Source: Aurelia coerulea (lineage: Eukaryota > Cnidaria > Scyphozoa > Semaeostomeae > Ulmaridae). From it: a stretch of 64,000 nt of DNA. Each line of letters begins with the position of its first letter. Position 1 is the stretch's first letter. The stretch is taken from contig CM076944.1 in the NCBI GenBank assembly GCA_039566865.1, positions 12,608,501 through 12,672,500 on the forward strand, given 5' to 3'. A program made the position numbers and the translations under genes. Of the stretch, positions 43,283 to 53,666 are shown in pieces. The notes beneath the pieces are model-generated. The model did not search any database and was not told where the DNA came from. It was given only the letters and a program-made list of their open reading frames with translations.

Positions 43283-44942
43283 ACTTTTTATTACAACATG
43301 TACATTGCAACATATAAACTACGTTTATCGAATTGCAATCGTACGCCCCCGAAAAATTCTTAAAAGATCGCGAATCATTCGCAATAGAAAAACTGGAGCC
43401 CTCTTTGATGCTAGGGCAGATTAGACATCTCCTACCATTGCATTTAAAAGTTCCCTTTGGCATCAGCTCCTGATCTTGAGTTTGCAATTTAGCGCGAACC
43501 AAAGTATCTTTAAGTTTTTTTGCCCTTCTGAATGAAACGAAAATTTTTCCGGCAAATAGTTTGCGATGTTCGTCATCGATAAGAAGAATATTTGCGCAAT
43601 TTTGCAAAATATTGCTGACCCCCTGAAGTGCCGGATGGTAAGTTAGAACCAACGGTATCCTCGTGTCATCCTTCTGCTTGGAATGTCTATTTAACAGATT
43701 TTCTCTATACAAGCTTCTAACTTTGTCTAGTTGACTGTCGATTTCCCCTTCTTGATACCCCCGCCCAATAAGCCATGACTTTAAATTTCCCATCCGTTCG
43801 TTAAAAAATGAGTCCTCAGAACAAATGCGCCTAATGCAAAGGGCCTGACCATATGGAATGCCCTTTTTGGTGTGGTAAGGATGACAAGAGGAACGATGCA
43901 GGAGCTGATGCGTATCAGTCGGTTTCGTGTAGAGATCTGTAACCAACTTACTACCTTCTCTGATGACCTTAGTGTCAAGAAAGTTGATGCTCTCCTTAGA
44001 CCATTCAGCTGTAAATTTAATGCAATTGTGTGCAGTGTTGAGGTATTCTACAAATTCCGAAAGTTTCTCTTCCCCATGGGTCCAAATTAAGAAAACGTCG
44101 TCAATGTACCGCCACCACAGCCAAGGTTTGCAGCTGGAGCCACTCAGAAGTTTTTCCTCCAGGTCTGCTAAGAACAAAATCGCATATGATGGCGCACATT
44201 TGGTGCCTATTGCTGTACCCCTCAGCTGATGATAAAACGCCCCATTAAACTCAAAAAAGTTATTCTTAAGTACTACCTCTGCAAGCTCTACAAGGGATTC
44301 CGTAGAAACAGACTGATTATTTCTAGAGTTTAAGATATCACGTAGAGCCTTCAATCCCTCGTCATGCGGTATACTTGGGTAAAGCCCAACAACATCAATG
44401 GTACAAAGAATAGCGTCCCCTGGAAGCCCGTCTAATGACGCAATTTTTTGCAAAAAGTGGTTGGTATCTTTAATGTATGAACGGACACTTTTTGCAAGGG
44501 GTTGTAAATGGTAATCCAAAAATTCCGAAACGTTCTCTGTGTAAAAACCAGAGTTAGAAATGACAGGCCTTCCGGGAACACTATTCAGCCTTTTGTGGAT
44601 CTTTGGCAGCAAGTAAAATCTTCCAAGCTTGGGATTATTGACCATCAAATATTCCATTGTTTTGTCGTCAATTTCCCCTCGCTCTCTAACCCTACCAACT
44701 GCCTGATTGACAATAGCGTGAAGATGGTCCGAAGGATCCTTATCAAGTTTGCAATACACTGCAGGGTCCCCCAGTTGGCCATCTGCCTCTTTGACGTAGT
44801 CCTCCCGATCCCACACGACCACCCCAGAACCCTTGTCCGCCTCCTTGATAACGATCGATCGGTCCGATTTAAGACTATTTAGAGCTGATAGTTCCTCCTT
44901 CGTAAGGTTACTAAAATGTCTACCATCTACCGATATTTTCAT
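43209..44942 (-). CDS. PLE C reverse transcriptase with GIY-YIG start
   Basis: A 577-codon open frame. Residues ~10-80 contain NLTKEELSALNSLKSDRSIV and IKEADKGSGVVVWDREDY. LPKIHK with RPVISNSGFYTENVS follows at ~115-140, then CTIDVVGLYPSIPHDEGLK (~185), GTAIGTKCAPSYA (~245) and catalytic WWRYIDDVFLIW (~278) with both Asp present. The thumb carries TKPTDTHQLLHRSSCHP, then a CNGRRCLIC linker, and the GIY-YIG core VVYMLQCTCCNKKYVGSTKT (~550) ends the frame. The catalytic RT looks intact; only the nuclease tail is frameshifted. The upstream coding continues in other frames to ~45330, so this ATG is probably not the original start. Confidence 0.9.
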   Translation of the reverse strand: MKISVDGRHFSNLTKEELSALNSLKSDRSIVIKEADKGSGVVVWDREDYVKEADGQLGDPAVYCKLDKDPSDHLHAIVNQAVGRVRERGEIDDKTMEYLMVNNPKLGRFYLLPKIHKRLNSVPGRPVISNSGFYTENVSEFLDYHLQPLAKSVRSYIKDTNHFLQKIASLDGLPGDAILCTIDVVGLYPSIPHDEGLKALRDILNSRNNQSVSTESLVELAEVVLKNNFFEFNGAFYHQLRGTAIGTKCAPSYAILFLADLEEKLLSGSSCKPWLWWRYIDDVFLIWTHGEEKLSEFVEYLNTAHNCIKFTAEWSKESINFLDTKVIREGSKLVTDLYTKPTDTHQLLHRSSCHPYHTKKGIPYGQALCIRRICSEDSFFNERMGNLKSWLIGRGYQEGEIDSQLDKVRSLYRENLLNRHSKQKDDTRIPLVLTYHPALQGVSNILQNCANILLIDDEHRKLFAGKIFVSFRRAKKLKDTLVRAKLQTQDQELMPKGTFKCNGRRCLICPSIKEGSSFSIANDSRSFKNFSGAYDCNSINVVYMLQCTCCNKKYVGSTKTKFRQRFNVYKSYFRTYK

Positions 44943-45100
44943 GAGCTCGTCTTCTAATTTAGACAGGTAGACCTCTATAGCTACATCTTAATGTCTAGGA
45001 TTGAATTTACTACGAGGCCTAAAAGCAGGAATCTCTGAAAAATCTTCACTATCCCTAAAGAACCACTTAAGTCTTAATCTTCTACCAAAATTTTCCAGAT

Positions 45101-45152
45101 CTATTTTGATTTTCATTTTGATTTTGATTTTGATTTTCATTTTGATTTTCAG
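45101..45152. repeat. (ATTTTG/ATTTTC)n hexamer repeat
   Basis: About eight ATTTTG/C units; on the minus strand they encode an Asn-Gln-Glu repeat (ENQNQNQNENQN) in the PLE C N-terminal region. A length change here probably caused the neighbouring frame break. Confidence 0.8.
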
Positions 45153-45392
45153 GGTTAACAATGCTAATAGTACGAATATCGCCACCAGAAACGCCAGAAA
45201 CACTGTGAGAGGATGTGTCTGAGGTATCTGCTATGAGAGAGTTTCGAGTATCTATTTCTATGCTCATCTCAGACTCATCCTCTTGACACCTTGTAATAAC
45301 AGTTTCCAGTACAGTGTCCTTAACTTGCAACTAAAGAAGCATTATTATACAACAAGAATGCTATAAATTGTATCCAGCCTCGATATTGTTAA

Positions 45393-46266
45393 CCCTAATC
45401 CTACCGGGCTTTTTTGATCTAACATAGCCGGGGGGGGGGGTGCTTTCCACCCCCCTCTATAAATAGCCATAGACTAATGGGAAATAATTGAAACTTGTCA
45501 AGGGCGTAGTCCTAACTATTCTTAACTGATTGGTAGTTTTGGGCGTGGCTACCTCATTAGGTGACGTCACTATGACGTCATAATGCAGGAAAATGTCAAA
45601 ATATATGGTTTTCCGGCTTATTCGTTCTAAAAACGGAATAAAGGTAATCTGAATGACTTTTTTTATTCTTATTTGGCGTATTATTCATTTCCCTTTCAAA
45701 TATGATGCATATAGTTGTTTTTAGACCGTTATTTTGGAAGAAAATGACGAAAATTGATGACGTCATAACTAAAAACTGTGTTTTTCTGCGAAAAATTGAT
45801 AATAATTGGTTCGAAATGCTTTTAAAGTATTGCATAACGCAATTCTATGCTTTTTAAACAAAATCTGTTGGAGAAATCTTCAAAATTTGCCAAAATGACC
45901 CAAAATGGCGGCCCGAGTGACGTCATCATTTAAGAATGCTGACGTCAGCAAATTACATTGTTATTGACAACAATAGAAAGCTAATTGTTTGCTGATTCTT
46001 TTAAAGTACAATAGTCAACATTTGGAACTAATTCTGGGAGTAAAAATATCAAAATCATTAATTTTTCCAATACCTTGCTCCAAATATGGTAGTGTCACCT
46101 GTCACATGACACCTATTGTTCAAAAATTTAATTGTCAAAATGTAGCTAATAGATAATTAGTAATTGTCAGAGAGTTTGAGGGTCATAGCTTTTTAATCGT
46201 TAAAGAATGCTCTGCAAAAAACCGACAGGGGGGTGGAAAACACCCCCCCCCCCGGTAGGATTAGGG
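45393..46266. mobile_element. TTAA-flanked repeat, complete copy P1
   Basis: Flanked by TTAA on both sides (45389-45392, 46267-46270). TIRs begin CCCTAATCCTACCGGG and continue into a G-tract hairpin (GGGGGTG...CACCCCC). The left TIR has a ~23-bp interruption. TTAA with CCC-starting ends is typical of piggyBac-type insertion. The 874-bp interior is non-coding and has four TGACGTCA-type palindromes (about 45561, 45574, 45760, 45917). Confidence 0.75.
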
Positions 46267-46479
46267 TTAAGAAATTTTCGTTTTGAGCCTGATTATATTC
46301 TTAAATTATTCTTATTTTTTTCAAAGCTTTCAAATGAAATAGTTGCCCTCGAACAGAAACCCAAGCTTTTGAAACAACCAGATATGTCAGTCATGCGATT
46401 CTCTGTTATGAACATCGCAAAAAAGGCAACTGCTGAAAAATGGGACACAAATATATGAGCTGAGGCTGAGAAATATTCT

Positions 46480-46665
46480 TATAATATTCTTGAAAATTGG
46501 ATAATTCTGAGCCTGAATATTCTTATAAACATTATTCTTATATTAAAAAAGAGTGTACTCATAAGATCTCTGCATGTCAAGGTAACATGAAAGAGTCATG
46601 GAAGGCAATCAATGAACTCCTTGACAAGGGATCAAAGTCTAGCAACATTGATTGTCAGATATTTC
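46480..46665 (+). pseudogene. LINE I EN-RT linker fragment
   Basis: The frame ECTHKISACQGNMKESWKAI followed by NELLDKGSKSSNID matches the linker between endonuclease and RT in CR1-like LINEs. It is cut at 46668 by a hairpin element. No other part of this LINE is nearby. Confidence 0.6.
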
Positions 46666-46667
46666 TA

Positions 46668-46750
46668 TACCCTGGGTACCAGAGCCTCAAAATTAGAAAG
46701 AAATTGAAAATTTGGAAAAGGAAGAGAGAAGGAAGAAAGGAGGCTCTGGT
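46668..46750. repeat. Minute hairpin element, copy 2
   Basis: TACCCTGGGTACCAGAGCCT at the left and GAGGCTCTGGT at the right, purine-rich loop of ~50 bp. The right flank CAAATG is also found at the matching side of the inverted copy at 50434. Confidence 0.75.
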
Positions 46751-47413
46751 CAAATGATAACACAACCTCGTTTTGGTTTATATTTGATTGATATGAATCA
46801 CTTCAATCACCCATTCTCCAATCATGGTGATCAACAAAAGATGTGATTAACCATGTGATTAATCACATTTAGACTGAGGAACTCATGCTTGCATGCGTTA
46901 TCTATGTTTTGGGATGTTGCTATGCGTATTTTGTGTAAGAAATTTCAAACAAAGTCAACAAAGGGAAACATAAGAATGAGATCTTTATCTTGTGATTTGT
47001 TTGTTCCATTTATTTTCACTTGTTTCCACGTTTGGCAAAAATCCTTTTGTTTTGAAGAAACATCCATCAAAAATCCATCAACAATCAAGGAGGAACACCG
47101 GTAAAAGTTTGTCGAAAAAAATCAGCTGCAATGCAGACTCAGAATGCCACATTTGTGGAATAAACTTCCTTACGATGGGAGTCAAGATTTATACATTGGT
47201 TATGGTCAAAGACGATCGATATCCAGAGGAGAAAAAATAGGAGAATTTGCAATGCTATGTTTGGAGCCCTGCTAAACTTACATTTACGAGTCGGTACGAA
47301 ATTGTTGCATCTTTAAAAAAACTCTTATTATGAGAAACTGTAGGCTCAATTTGAAAAAATGAAGAACCAGACTTAGTGGTAAAAGGCTAATACAAAACTT
47401 TTGTAATTTGCAG
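46751..47413. other. No recognisable feature
   Basis: AT-rich DNA with short frames (46889-47240) of no known family. GTGATTAA-type repeats near 46840. Confidence 0.4.
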
Positions 47414-47590
47414 CCGGGGGGGGGGGGGGGTACTTCATTGTGAACATGATTCGACCAGAATCTGGACTTTGAGAAAAGGACCCATTCGTATGACGGAATA
47501 TTAAAAAATTTCGAGCCTATTTGCATGAATATCATGAAATTTTTGACCCATTCGTATGAATTCACACTCAAAATAATGTCCAACTCCAAA
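47414..47590. repeat. G-tract repeat, longer relative of 38756
   Basis: Starts CC plus a 14-base G run, TACTTCATTGTGAACATGA, and matches 38756-38845 through GACCCATTCGTATGACGGA, then continues ~90 bp further. The right boundary and TSD could not be fixed. Confidence 0.55.
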
Positions 47591-47679
47591 CAGTTGCTAT
47601 AGCTTTACAGTGTCAAAACATATTTGAGCGCGATAGAGAATTAATCTGTCAATTACAAAAGTTTCTTAGTTTTTCAATT

Positions 47680-47795
47680 CAGTTAGGGTTGTTTCTTAAC
47701 TTTCGAAAAACTGAGCCTACCATTTCTTATAAGCGGTTTCTTATAAAAAAATACGTGTAGTTTTTTAAGAAACTGCTTATAAGAAGCTCAACACT
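47680..47795. repeat. Imperfect hairpin
   Basis: TTTCTTATAAGCGGTTTCTT pairs with AAGAAACTGCTTATAAGAA around a short AT loop (about 47725-47783). No TSD evaluated; possibly another small foldback element. Confidence 0.55.
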
Positions 47796-47961
47796 CAAAT
47801 CACAACACTCAAATCATCAAAAATTAAGAAAATTAGGAAATACTTTTGCATATTCTTTCTTCGTATTCACTTGCTTCCTGTTACCTGCATCATATTATTC
47901 GGAAGGTATTTGAGTGATGTCTAAACACTGGAAATGGTTAGAAACATTGTTTTGAAATCCC

Positions 47962-48292
47962 TCACGAAAGAGCTGCAACCCATAATCTAGGTGTAAACCT
48001 TCATGAAAAGAAAAATGCAAAGCATGAATCACATGCATTGGACTTCTTGCAGAAAATGCTGGAGTCCACAGAGAAAGACCTAATAATGGTAATGCCTGGA
48101 GGACATCACAAAGTTAAAAGCAAAAAGGCTGATCTTGACAATCTAGTTAAAAATCTGCTATCTAAGAAAGTGTTTAAGCTGAATCCTGGAAGAGAACATG
48201 AACATTTTCAGAAATTTGAGAGAAATTTGCATGCACCACTTAATGTATGGTCACTGATAATTTGGTTGAATGACCTCAGAAAGAACTTCTAA
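47962..48292 (+). CDS. Unrecognised protein-like ORF
   Basis: An open frame with coherent composition: HNLGVNLHEKKNAKHESHA before the ATG at 48038, then LDFLQKMLESTEKDL, VKSKKADLDNLVKNLLSKK and EHFQKFERNLHAPLNVWSL to a stop. Lys/Leu-rich and probably helical. The open frame extends upstream of the ATG, so it may be an internal exon or a piece of a larger element. I do not recognise the family. Confidence 0.3.
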
Positions 48293-49495
48293 ATAAGGAG
48301 AGCCAAAAGAAATCCAGGTTTGGGGCAAAATTGTTCATCACAAGAAAACCACATGTTACACTTACTAACAATACAATACATGAAACTGATACACTACTTA
48401 TACATAGAAATAAGATATATTTAGCTTGCATGTCATCCAACATTATGTAAATATTCCTCCCTTGCTTTTTTGCAGATATGGCATTGAGTGGAGTGGGAGG
48501 GCGGTTAACAAAATTCAACAATATTTAGGCATAGCTGGCACTAGCAGATGGCATCAGACCTCCAGAATGAGAAATACCTTGTGGGGAGCATATATATATG
48601 ATTCTGTACTACCCAAATAAGGCCAAAAGGAATTAGGAGCCTAGAAGCCATTGGATGAAGGTTGCATCAGCTTAAATCTGATGCAAGAACTACTGCTGAT
48701 GATTTATGCCATGCAATCTGACAAAGCCTTGGGCCTTGCAATGAACAACTCAGGCCTAACCGAGACTCCCCAAATTTAGACTAACATTGTATCAACAATG
48801 TTTCCCACTAAGACCTATCCAAATGAGGTGAATTCTGTACAATTGACATTCAGTATACACAAACTTCTCATCATGTTTAGATGAGTAGTGTATCTTTCAT
48901 TACAATATAGAGCCCTACTGTACTTACAACATAGAGTTCCTTAAAACTGCTGTGATGATCTTGCAGAGCATTAACGAATAAATCATCAAGGAAAAGGACA
49001 ACAAAGGAACTGTCTCGTATGACTGTTTTCATTATGATCCCATCAGTATATTGGAACATGTCGAGTCAAACCATATGAATTCTATAATAAACAGACAACG
49101 ATGCCCCTGCCCCTACCCCTGCTCAAGCCTTTCAAGATTCAATAATACTTTGCTCATGATAACAAGTTTCCTTGATGGGTAATGGTAAAGCCCCCCCCCC
49201 CCTTAATTGCCCATTACTACCAGAAGATATGATTGTAAGTAAATCTAAGATAAAAGTACCCCTTTGTTCGTTGTTTCAAAGTAAATCATTCAGTGATCGT
49301 GGAGGCACATTTTTTTCTCATTTTGGTTCAGTGACATACATGTTCCAATATACTGAAGGGGTCCTAACAGTGAAAAATTCACAGCTGGCTATTTCAAAGG
49401 TAAAGTTGCAGTTTTTAGTGTCAAGTGCTGCTGGGACTGCAGAAGTAGAATATTTGAGTTCGAGTCTGCAACCCATTTTGTCATCACATTCAAGT
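48293..49495. other. No recognisable feature
   Basis: Short frames only. A 12-base C-tract at ~49191 precedes a stretch that becomes the SINE-like region. Confidence 0.4.
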
Positions 49496-49582
49496 GATGG
49501 GGCTCTACCTGGAATCGAACCCTATCCGCCTGACTGTTCTGCCTGCAATGTCAGAGGATTGCACCACTGCGCCACAACACCT
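49496..49582 (-). repeat. tRNA-like SINE head
   Basis: Minus strand has an A box TGGCGCAGTGG (49574-49564) and a B box GGTTCGATTCC (49521-49511) with a long variable region between. The arms are degenerate, so it is a SINE promoter rather than a tRNA gene. The body, which would extend toward lower coordinates, has no clear end. Confidence 0.6.
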
Positions 49583-50433
49583 TCAGGTATCAATTCAAAG
49601 CTTTCCTTGGTAGGCCCAACCCAAGCTATATTATGATGTAAATACCATGGTAAATTTTATTCAAACAAAAACCAGACAGCAATAAGTTTGTAAATTCCTT
49701 CCATTATGGAATGCAGTGGGCCTCATCGGCAACAATAAGGAGGACTTTTTTTTAATATGTTTTGTTTGTTTTGTAACGTTTTCCACCACTGCCCCTGCCC
49801 TGTGTCCACTGTCCATGCTTTGGGAGCGCCATAATAGACGATATGAAATTTTCCTTCAATCACATCCTTATTCCTTCGAATTTAGTGACACTGATACGCC
49901 GTGCAGGCAACAAGCGGTAATTAATTCCAATATTAAGTTCTTTCGCCTGATTGCACATGATTACCAATAATGGCGAGACAACAATCACAATACTTCAGTT
50001 ACCAAGGTCAAGGTATTTACAACTCATATCTCCCTCGCCTCCACTTGACCTATTGTATACGTAGGCCCTCTAGCGTTCATTCGCAACAAAGGTGTAACTT
50101 TAAACGGCAACGATTTTCCATGACCATTAGGCAGTATAGCAAATGTATCTTTGACTTGCACAAATAATATTTTAAACTGCTGTGGAGTTTAACTCTCGAT
50201 TTTGCTGAAAAACTTTACCAGTACAACATCCACAGCTCGCCTCAAATCGTCCGCCATTGCTGTGATCAAGCAATCGATCATATGACTGATAACCGCCCGA
50301 ATCATATTTTCTGATCACAATCGTAACCTTGTCATGTGACTCACGCTACCCAATCAAATCTAACCAAATCTATATACCCGTTTGGGTATAAAGGCTTCTC
50401 ATTGGTCAATTCCTACAATCGATGTCACCATTT
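49583..50433. other. No recognisable feature
   Basis: Non-coding AT-rich DNA; no repeats paired. Confidence 0.45.
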
Positions 50434-50515
50434 GACCAGAGCCAACTTTCTTTTCCTTCTTTACTTTTTTTTTATTTTTTTATTTTATCATTTTTTGGCT
50501 CTGGTACCCAGGGTA
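50434..50515. repeat. Minute hairpin element, copy 3 (inverted)
   Basis: GACCAGAGCC on the left and GGCTCTGGTACCCAGGGTA on the right, with a T-rich loop. Relative to copy 2 it is in the opposite orientation, and shares its CATTTGACCAGAG junction. Confidence 0.7.
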
Positions 50516-50697
50516 ATATTTCTAATGCAATGTACAGTTTCTTTTGCTCAGTAGGTAAGGATCTTGCTAACAAAATTGATCCAGCCCCAAATCCCCTCCT
50601 TGCAGTTGACTATGAAATTAAATCAAATGAAATCGGGTAATCGAAATGAAATCGAAAAACACATTCTTATGCGTGAAGAAGATGCCATAATCCACTA

Positions 50698-51116
50698 CCT
50701 TAGTCCTTTCAAATTTCGCCTGCCTTTAATTTTCGCCCTGGAGGGGGCGAAAATTAAAGGGGGCGAATTGCGGAAATATTTTGGGGGCCGAAAATTAGAG
50801 GGAGCGAAAATTAAAGGAAGCGAAAAAAATCTATTTTCTATAAAAGAACTTTAGAATTGATTGTAATACAAAATTCAAGACATGCATTATTGTCCTCCCC
50901 TGTGTCTAAGGGGTGATTTTGTTGTTCTAAATCCACCGTGTTCTCTTCCTCGGGGCCATATCCATCCAAATTACGTCAGATCAATCCAAAACCAGGGGGC
51001 GAAAATTAAAGGGAGCGAAACTCCCGCGAAACTTCTGCACAAGGGAGCGAAAATTAAAGGGGTGAAAATTAAAGGGAGCCAAAATTGAAGGCAGGCGAAA
51101 TTTGAAAGGACTAAGG
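50698..51116. mobile_element. TA-flanked MITE with GCGAAAATTAAAGG subrepeats
   Basis: Ends CCTTAGTCCTTTCAAATTTC and its complement, TA on both sides. Inside, the motif GCGAAAATTAAAGG or variants occurs at least seven times, clustered near each end. 419 bp, non-coding. Subterminal repeats of this kind usually bind a transposase supplied elsewhere. Confidence 0.7.
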
Positions 51117-51323
51117 TATTACCACAATAGGGCGTACTGCGTGCTATGACATGAAACAGGTTTAAAAGGAGAATAAAAGCCTGGAAAGGACAGACATGCA
51201 ACTGTAAACGACGTAGACCTTTCGAGGCTCAGGTTGGATTATTGAGCGGATAAAATGTGTTGCATTGTAAATACCAAAAGGAAACATTGGAAAAGGCAGT
51301 TTAAAAATTTGCATATAAATATG

Positions 51324-51378
51324 TACCCTGGGTACCAGACTCTCTAACATTATGTGAGGGAGTCTGGTACCCAGGGTA
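51324..51378. repeat. Minute hairpin element, copy 4
   Basis: TACCCTGGGTACCAGACTCT pairs with AGTCTGGTACCCAGGGTA around an 11-13 base loop. Nearly identical arms to copy 1 at 2640. Confidence 0.75.
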
Positions 51379-51385
51379 CAAGTAC

Positions 51386-51601
51386 ATGTGTCATCATAAT
51401 TTTGAGTGTCTTAGGCCAATATGTAATTGTGGTGCAGCTAGCGAGGGCAACGAGCATTATCTCCTGCACTGCCCCCGCTTTAATCAACTGCGAGTAGATC
51501 TCTTTGGCACTGTCACAGAAGTGTCGGGTATTGATATCGCAAACCTGGATTCAAAAATCTTGTGCAACTTGCTTCTTTACGGCAGTTCTAATATATGCTA
51601 A
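51386..51601 (+). pseudogene. LINE C-terminal Cys/His fragment
   Basis: MCHHNFECLRPICNCGAASE, then GNEHYLLHCPRFNQLR, matching the C-x-C...H-x4-C knuckle at the end of ORF2 in LINE A (EDVEHFLLLCPSF). Stop at 51601. Only this tail remains. Confidence 0.6.
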
Positions 51602-51609
51602 TTAGTGAC

Positions 51610-52175
51610 GTGGTTCGTTGCCAAGCGACCAAACAATGGGACTATGTCAGATATAAGCTTCAGTACTGAAAACACAAAAAGTGCTAATTAATTCAAATAA
51701 AATGTATGAAAACCTCAATAGACTACTTAGAAATGAAGAGAATATGTTTATCCATCGATTTATATCAAAATTTGAAAATTTTGTCTTTCTTTATTAGAGA
51801 TATGACGTCATCAATTTGCATGACGTCATGGAATCTATAATTTTCTGATGTCAGCAAATATAAATAATGTATATATCAAATGAAAGTACTTTGCAAGGGG
51901 AATCGTTTGGTACTAATCACAACTTCATCAAGGTTAAGACAAAGGAATTATGGCTGTTTTTGTGATTTCCTTTGTGAGTACTTTCCAAATATGGGTATCT
52001 ACTGGTCACGTAACTTAAATTATGACAATGAAAAGTCTAAAATTTAATTGACAAATTAAAAATTAGGAAAAGTCATGGATGTTTCAGCTCTTTTTTCTCT
52101 TTCCTCTCTGTTTTATAATCAAAAGTTTGGTTGGGGAGGGGCATTTTTTGCCCCCCCCCCCCGGGTACAATAGGG
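51610..52175 (+). mobile_element. TTAA-family repeat, copy P3
   Basis: Right end CCGGGTACAATAGGG then TTAA (52176-52179), with a GGGGCA...TGCCCC hairpin and C-tract. Shares TGACGTCAT, TCTGATGTCAGCAAATATAA and CTTTCCAAATATGGG with the other copies. Left end approximate. Confidence 0.6.
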
Positions 52176-52501
52176 TTAAGAGTGTAAAGAGGGGTACTTC
52201 GGGGGTCTCAATACCGCAATACCACACGAAAAAGACACCAACTACCGCAATACCGCACCAAAAAATAGCAAAATACCGCAAACGCTAGAAAATTAGAAAT
52301 AGCGCTGTTAATACAGTATACCGGTCTGTGGCAGTTTAATTCCGACCTAAATGCACCTTCCTTCATCAAAATTTGTAGTTTCGTCTATTATATCGTAGTT
52401 AGATGTTTTACATACCAAAATGTGACGTGAGAACGACGGGAAAAGTTTCATTGATGTGCTTTCAGTAAAACTGCATTGACGGCAGAAATTATGAATATAT
52501 A

Positions 52502-53111
52502 CCGGGTGAGCCAGAAAAAAGTTCCCACTTTCGAAAATTCGTAGCACAACAAGTTTTCATGGATTTGAATGATTCAAATTTTAATTAAAAGCCAAAAGAT
52601 CAAAGTATTTTTGTGATTTTTCTCGTCTTCTTACGAGCACTGCAAATATATGTAAATTCAACTTTACAAAAGTTTCATGTTTTCAAAATGATTGAAAAAG
52701 GGCCTAAAACACTTGATCAAATCGTTAGGACTCTCCTAATCCAGAACGATGCACACACGAGCGCTTCACCTCTGTCGACTGTCAAGAGCAATAATACATG
52801 AGATTCTCAAACAGATACTAAAGATTTTCAATCCCTTGGAAATAAATTCGCAGACGATATCTCTCACCCATGAGAAATTGCTTTTTCTATGTTGTAGTCC
52901 TTTATAATTTGATCACGTATTTTAGGCCTTTTCTTCAGTCATTTTGCAACCACAAATTTTTTCTAAATTTGAAATTACCACTTTTCCAATGCTTGTAACA
53001 AGGCGAGAAAAAGCATAAAAATACTTTGATCTTTTGGCTGTCAAACAAATATTGATTCATTCCAATCCATCCAGCACTCTTGATCCTATGAATTTTCAAA
53101 AGTGGGAAGTG
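52502..53111. mobile_element. TA-type MITE, right end lost
   Basis: Left end TA-CCGGGTGAGCCAGAAAAAAG with the inner TTCCCACTTTCGAAAATTC. The inner complement GAATTTTCAAAAGTGGGAA appears at 53089-53107, but the outer terminus is replaced by unrelated DNA. Confidence 0.6.
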
Positions 53112-53329
53112 CTCTCCTCCGCAGGTACCTTTTCAAGGTTGAGCAGGTGGAGCAGGCAAAAGGAGAGTTGTTGGGGAGATGAAGGGCTGACCCTATTGTT
53201 TTGATACATTGTGTTTCAGCTTTGTTGAGAGCGAATCGACGTTGGGGCTCACGTTGTCATGCGCGTCACTACTTCTTTCTTCTTTCTTCCCTTGTTCTCA
53301 ACGGTCAAGCTAATTTGCATGTTACATAA

Positions 53330-53420
53330 GTGAAGTAAATGGCTACTACGCATGCGATCTGGAGCCCTTTTTGGGGGATTCCTTGAGGCTCTCAACTTAG
53401 CCTGTTCGTATCCCCAACAA
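53330..53420. repeat. Fragment of composite-element terminus
   Basis: CTACGCATGCG followed by ...GTTCGTATCCCCAACA matches the terminal ~90 bp of the elements at 29340-29407 and 62185. Confidence 0.55.
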
Positions 53421-53666
53421 AGAGAGGGATAAGGGACCTCCTTCTCCTTCGTTTTTCTTTCCTCTATCAATTCGTCTCGAAGATGCGTTGTTCTTCAACA
53501 GGAAAATGGCATTACATGAAGTTTGGATGTTAAGATTCGTACAATACCGCATACCGCGCTGTGAAAGCTCGCTACCGCAATACCGCAAGCTTTTCCCGTC
53601 ATTACCGCAATACTGCACAAAATTTACCCCCGATACCGCAATACCGCAAACCCCGAAGTACCCCTC

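Larger units (their letters stand above)
42421..45335 (-). mobile_element. PLE C, near-complete Penelope-like element
   Basis: Minus-strand PLE with an N-terminal segment (45330 to 44990), a long RT/GIY-YIG ORF, and a 3' pseudo-LTR at 42421-42540 with a hammerhead-like core. Breaks: a frame change at the hexamer repeat (~45100), a stop near 44990, and a frameshift near 43205 inside the nuclease. The best-preserved PLE in the window and a close relative of PLE A. Confidence 0.85.
52189..53666. mobile_element. 1.48-kb TIR element with ACCGCAATACCGCA repeats
   Basis: Ends GAGGGGTACTTCGGGG and its complement; flanks repeat TGTAAA (52183-52188, 53667-53672). Multiple TACCGCAATACCGCA-type subrepeats lie just inside both ends (52213-52290 and 53540-53650). 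It carries two older pieces: a truncated TA-type MITE (52502-53111) and a fragment of the composite element's terminus (53330-53420). Non-coding. It splits the 5' side of the LINE ORF1 at 53.7 kb. Confidence 0.7.

Noticed and set aside
45082..45330. Stand-alone Asn/Gln-rich (prion-like) protein
   Set aside because: The NQ repeat comes from a hexamer repeat inside the frameshifted N-terminal region of PLE C.
49496..49582. A second tRNA gene on the minus strand
   Set aside because: Boxes are good, but the acceptor stem is not formed and the anticodon arm is degenerate.
52213..53650. CRISPR-like repeats (ACCGCAATACCGCA)
   Set aside because: Irregular spacing and clustering just inside TIRs fit subterminal transposon repeats.
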